Source: Clostridia bacterium (GTDB lineage: Bacteria; Bacillota; Clostridia; Lutisporales; Lutisporaceae). From it: DNA of 8,791 nt. The notes under the pieces are model-generated. The model saw only the letters and a list, made by a program, of their open reading frames with translations, was not told the DNA's origin and did not search any database. The stretch is from the NCBI GenBank assembly GCA_029256365.1, contig JAQSYB010000068.1:1-8791 (forward strand). The letters are read 5' to 3'. Positions 6,520 through 8,791 of this stretch are shown here, piece by piece; the stretch's first letter is position 1; each line of letters starts with the position of its first letter. A program made the translations under genes and the position numbers.

Positions 6520-6543
6520 AAAAATGGGAGAATACAAAGTTGA
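6502..6543 (+). other. 13-codon mini-ORF overlapping the start of the hndA-like gene
   Basis: An ATG at 6502 sits five bases after AAAGGA, the ideal position for the strong SD. It opens a 13-codon frame (MPVIQAKNGRIQS) ending at TGA 6541-6543, 17 nt past the hndA-like ATG and in a different frame. It could be a translated leader that couples to the gene, or simply an artefact. The overlap includes an A6 run (6519-6524); losing one A would fuse the mini-ORF in frame to the gene. Confidence 0.2.
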
Positions 6544-7045
6544 TTCTGAAAAATTGAATAACCTGTCTAGCTATATTGAAAGCCTAGAGCATGCTGAAGG
6601 AGAGCTCATTAATATACTCAGGGAAGCACAAGAGATATTTGGTTATTTGCCCTCTGAAGTCCAGTTGTTTATAGCTAGAAAGCTTGGTATACCTGCGGCT
6701 AAGGTATATGGAGTAGCAACCTTCTATTCCTATTTCACTATGGAACCACGGGGCAAACATATTATTAGTGTTTGCCTTGGTACTGCTTGCTTCGTAAAGG
6801 GCGCTGACAAAATAGTGGAGGAGTTTAGAAAGCAGCTAAAAATAAAGGATGGTACGACCTCAGAGGACGGCATGTATACAATTGACAGTATAAGATGCGT
6901 AGGCGCTTGCGGACTAGCACCTGTTGTAATAGTTGACGGCAAGGTCCACGGCAGAGTAAAACCTGAAGATGTCGCTGCAATCATAAAAGAAATTGACCAA
7001 GATAAGCAGGACGAACAAATGCTTATCAAGCAAAATGCACAGTAA
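6524..7045 (+). CDS. hndA: NuoE-like [2Fe-2S] subunit of an NAD(P)-linked (bifurcating) hydrogenase
   Basis: The 173-residue product matches the NuoE / complex I 24-kDa family in length and layout. An N-terminal helical domain (about 1-70, with LREAQEIFGYLPSEVQLFIARKL split by helix turns) precedes a thioredoxin-like ferredoxin domain. Its four cluster ligands are Cys84, Cys89, Cys125 and Cys129 (CLGTAC and CVGAC). The cluster passes electrons between the flavin subunit and the rest of a cytosolic complex. With the HndB-like and HndC-like genes directly behind it, the best reading is HndA of an NADP-reducing or electron-bifurcating [FeFe] hydrogenase. A NADH-linked formate dehydrogenase or a complex I fragment is less likely because of the HndB-like gene. 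The ATG at 6524 is the only standard start in this frame after the TGA at 6500-6502. Its SD arrangement is abnormal (see 6491-6519). The C-terminal tail (DQDKQDEQMLIKQ) is charged and not part of the fold. Confidence 0.92.
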   Translation: MGEYKVDSEKLNNLSSYIESLEHAEGELINILREAQEIFGYLPSEVQLFIARKLGIPAAKVYGVATFYSYFTMEPRGKHIISVCLGTACFVKGADKIVEEFRKQLKIKDGTTSEDGMYTIDSIRCVGACGLAPVVIVDGKVHGRVKPEDVAAIIKEIDQDKQDEQMLIKQNAQ

Positions 7046-7066
7046 AGTAGAGATGGAGGATTTTTT

Positions 7067-7453
7067 ATGGCAAGTATAAAGTCTTTTGATGAGCTAAAGG
7101 CTTTAAGAGACAAACACAAAGGCAATGTTGATATGAGAAGCAGCATTGAAAATGAAAATAGAATACGTATCGCTGTAGGCATGGCAACCTGTGGAATTGC
7201 ATCAGGCTCTAGAGAGACCATCAACGCAATAGTGGAAGAGATTAAGGCGCAAGGACTTACCAATGTGTCTGTGGTGCAGACTGGCTGTCTGGGCTATTGC
7301 TATGCAGAGCCTGTCGTAGAAGTAAGTATGCCCGGCAAGGATTCTATTTTATATGGCAATATCAATGCCCTTAAAGCAAAAGAAATAGTTGATAGCCATT
7401 TGAAAAATGGCAATGTCATTGCTGACTGGATTATTGAAAGGCCGAGGTGTTAG
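7067..7453 (+). CDS. hndB: HndB-like thioredoxin-fold (2Fe-2S) ferredoxin subunit
   Basis: The 128-residue protein has a thioredoxin-like ferredoxin core (about 33-115): VGMATCGIASGS near the N-terminus and TGCLGYCYAEPVVEV in the middle, then ILYGNINALKAKEIVDSHL. This matches HndB, the small second subunit encoded between the NuoE- and NuoF-like genes of hnd operons. Three expected ligand positions carry Cys (42, 74 and 78). The position five before Cys42, normally Cys in NuoE-type domains, is Val37. The only other Cys is the final residue, Cys128. I recall VGMATCGIA as usual for HndB, so this may be a family trait rather than damage. GGAGGA at 7055-7060, six bases before the ATG, gives a strong RBS. 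The gene follows hndA by 21 nt and precedes hndC by one base, so co-transcription and translational coupling are likely. Its exact redox role is not settled. Confidence 0.88.
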   Translation: MASIKSFDELKALRDKHKGNVDMRSSIENENRIRIAVGMATCGIASGSRETINAIVEEIKAQGLTNVSVVQTGCLGYCYAEPVVEVSMPGKDSILYGNINALKAKEIVDSHLKNGNVIADWIIERPRC

Positions 7454-7454
7454 C

Positions 7455-8791
7455 ATGGATTACAGAATGGATATTTTGGTATGCGGTGGTACTGGCTGCC
7501 AAGCATCAAACAGTGTTGCAGTAATTGAAAGCCTAAACAGAGAAATTAGGAATGCCGGGCTAGACCAAGAGGTTAGAGTTGTTACGACTGGGTGCTTTGG
7601 TTTTTGTGAGCAGGGACCCATTGTCAAAATACAACCCGACAACGTATTCTACGTCAGGGTAACTCCAGAATCTGCTTCTACTTTAGTCAAGGAGCATGTA
7701 ATCAAAGGACGAATTGTACAGGAGCTTTTGTATGAAGAACCTACAACTAAAGAAAGGCTGGAAGAACAAGATGAAATGCCCTTCTATAAAAAACAGGAGC
7801 GCATCGCACTAAGAAATTGCGGTCTAATAGATCCAGAAAACATATATGAGTATATTGCTGTTGATGGATATCAAGCCTTAGGAAAGGCTTTAAATGAAAT
7901 GACTCCGGAACAGGTAATTGACGAGGTCAAAAAAAGTGGACTTCGTGGTCGTGGAGGCGGCGGCTTTCCCACAGGGCTTAAGTGGGAATACACCAGAAAA
8001 AACAAGAGCGATCGGAAATTTATAATCTGCAATGCCGACGAAGGCGACCCTGGAGCTTTCATGGATAGAAGTATACTCGAAGGCGACCCTCACACCGTGC
8101 TGGAGGCTATGGCTCTGGCTGGCTATGCCATAGGTGCTGATAGCGGCTACATATACATCAGAGCAGAGTATCCCTTGGCCATCAACAGGCTAAAAATTGC
8201 AGTAAAACAAGCCTATGAGCTAGGGCTTATGGGCAAAAATATATTGGGCAGTGATTTCAGCTTTGATATTTATCTAAAGTATGGTGCTGGGGCATTTGTC
8301 TGTGGTGAGGAAACAGCTCTCATCAACTCCATAGAGGGTGGCAGAGGTGAACCCACAGTGAAACCGCCCTTCCCAGCTGAGGTTGGATTATGGAAAATGC
8401 CTACGAATATAAACAATGTAGAGACCTATGCAAACATCTGTCCCATTCTTCTTCGAGGGGGAGAATGGTTCTCTACGATTGGCACTGAAAAAAGCAAGGG
8501 CACTAAGGTATTTGCTTTAGCCGGCAAGATTAACAACGTTGGCCTTGTAGAGGTTCCTATGGGCACTACTCTGAGGGATATTGTATTTGACTTGGGTGGA
8601 GGCATTAAGGATGACAGAAAATTTAAGTCCGTGCAGACTGGTGGCCCCTCAGGAGGTTGTATCCCTGAGAAATATCTTGATATTGCAATTGACTATGAGT
8701 CCTTAACAGAAATAGGCTCCATGATGGGCTCAGGAGGTATGATCGTTCTGGATGAAGATGACTGCATGGTAAACATCGCAAAGTTTTATCT
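7455..8791 (+). CDS. hndC: NuoF-like NAD(P)H/FMN subunit with N-terminal [2Fe-2S] domain, 3' end cut by window
   Basis: The frame is open from the ATG at 7455 for 445 codons to the window edge. Family members of this architecture are about 600 residues, so roughly 150 are missing. Residues 1-90 are a thioredoxin-like ferredoxin with ligands Cys10, Cys15, Cys47 and Cys51. The flavin/NADH domain follows: GRGGGGFPTG (165-174) for NADH, NADEGDPGAFMDR (193-205) for FMN, GAGAFVCGEETALI (277-290) and KPPFPAEVGLW (303-313). The usual ESCGKCxPCREG [4Fe-4S] motif and the C-terminal ferredoxin domain should lie just outside. The protein oxidises or reduces NAD(P)(H) and, in bifurcating hydrogenases, is the proposed site of flavin bifurcation. 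GAGGTG at 7444-7449, five bases before the ATG, supports the start. The gap to the preceding stop codon is one base. The site normally reading LWGKPTTINNVET is LWKMPTNINNVET here (312-324). No frameshift is visible. Confidence 0.93.
   Translation, partial: MDYRMDILVCGGTGCQASNSVAVIESLNREIRNAGLDQEVRVVTTGCFGFCEQGPIVKIQPDNVFYVRVTPESASTLVKEHVIKGRIVQELLYEEPTTKERLEEQDEMPFYKKQERIALRNCGLIDPENIYEYIAVDGYQALGKALNEMTPEQVIDEVKKSGLRGRGGGGFPTGLKWEYTRKNKSDRKFIICNADEGDPGAFMDRSILEGDPHTVLEAMALAGYAIGADSGYIYIRAEYPLAINRLKIAVKQAYELGLMGKNILGSDFSFDIYLKYGAGAFVCGEETALINSIEGGRGEPTVKPPFPAEVGLWKMPTNINNVETYANICPILLRGGEWFSTIGTEKSKGTKVFALAGKINNVGLVEVPMGTTLRDIVFDLGGGIKDDRKFKSVQTGGPSGGCIPEKYLDIAIDYESLTEIGSMMGSGGMIVLDEDDCMVNIAKFY

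Larger units (their letters stand above)
6115..6523. other. Divergent, AT-rich non-coding region between the kinase and hydrogenase operons
   Basis: This 409-bp stretch has no credible gene longer than a mini-ORF. It must contain the promoters for both flanking operons. Visible elements are a stem-loop at 6140-6169 and a candidate minus promoter at 6232-6260. There is also a tandem octamer at 6275-6290, an inverted repeat beside a TATAAT at 6375-6396, a candidate plus promoter at 6425-6453, an imperfect stem-loop at 6441-6479, and an SD with hairpin at 6491-6519. No riboswitch or T-box motif was recognised. Confidence 0.7.

Noticed and set aside
6730..7263. 177-codon minus-strand open frame across the hndA and hndB genes
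   Set aside because: It runs antisense to two genes with clear Cys motifs and good reading frames. Its Ser/Ile/Leu-rich composition is what antisense translation of such genes gives.
7871..8093. Two overlapping minus-strand open frames inside the hndC-like gene
   Set aside because: Both are antisense to the conserved GRGGGGFPTG and NADEGDPGAF motifs; no SD or domain supports them.
1..8791. CRISPR arrays, insertion sequences, tRNA or rRNA genes
   Set aside because: No regularly spaced repeats, transposase motifs, cloverleaf or rRNA segments were seen on either strand.

Overview
The window looks like chromosomal DNA of an anaerobic, low-GC Gram-positive bacterium (class Clostridia or a close relative). 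The reasons are AT-rich intergenic DNA, purine-rich Shine-Dalgarno (SD) sites, TTG start use, intrinsic terminators with T-rich tails, and a hydrogenase-type NADH module found mainly in strict anaerobes. This placement is inference; there is no rRNA or other marker gene here.

Left part (1-2401, minus strand): a 3'-truncated Eis-family GNAT acetyltransferase lies downstream of a long ArsR-type winged-helix regulator. The two are separated by a strong intrinsic terminator, so the acetyltransferase probably has its own promoter or depends on read-through. The regulator has an extended -10 promoter with short palindromes around it, and its promoter is insulated from the next upstream operon by a second terminator at 2377-2401.

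Middle (2400-6114, minus strand): a compact three-gene signalling operon. In transcription order it encodes a MASE3-like membrane sensor histidine kinase with a PAS domain, a single-domain Rcp1-like receiver, and a REC-PAS-GGDEF diguanylate cyclase with intact catalytic and I-site residues. Spacings are 42 and 16 nt by the chosen starts. No DNA-binding output domain is present, so the visible output is cyclic di-GMP plus a phosphate-shuttling or protein-binding receiver.

A 409-bp non-coding, AT-rich divergent region (6115-6523) holds candidate promoters for both sides, several inverted repeats and a tandem octamer.

Right part (6524-8791, plus strand): three tightly packed genes match the order of the NADP-reducing / electron-bifurcating hydrogenase operon hndABC. 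They are a NuoE-like [2Fe-2S] subunit, a small thioredoxin-like ferredoxin, and a NuoF-like flavoprotein with an N-terminal [2Fe-2S] domain that is cut by the window end. The catalytic subunit, presumably an [FeFe] hydrogenase (HndD), would lie beyond the window. The oddest local signal is at the start of the first gene: a near-complete SD sits far too distant from the ATG, with a small hairpin and an A6 run between them.

I see no mobile element, CRISPR array, tRNA or rRNA. Most of the window is recognisable biology. I found no convincing new system, only several regulatory details worth checking.
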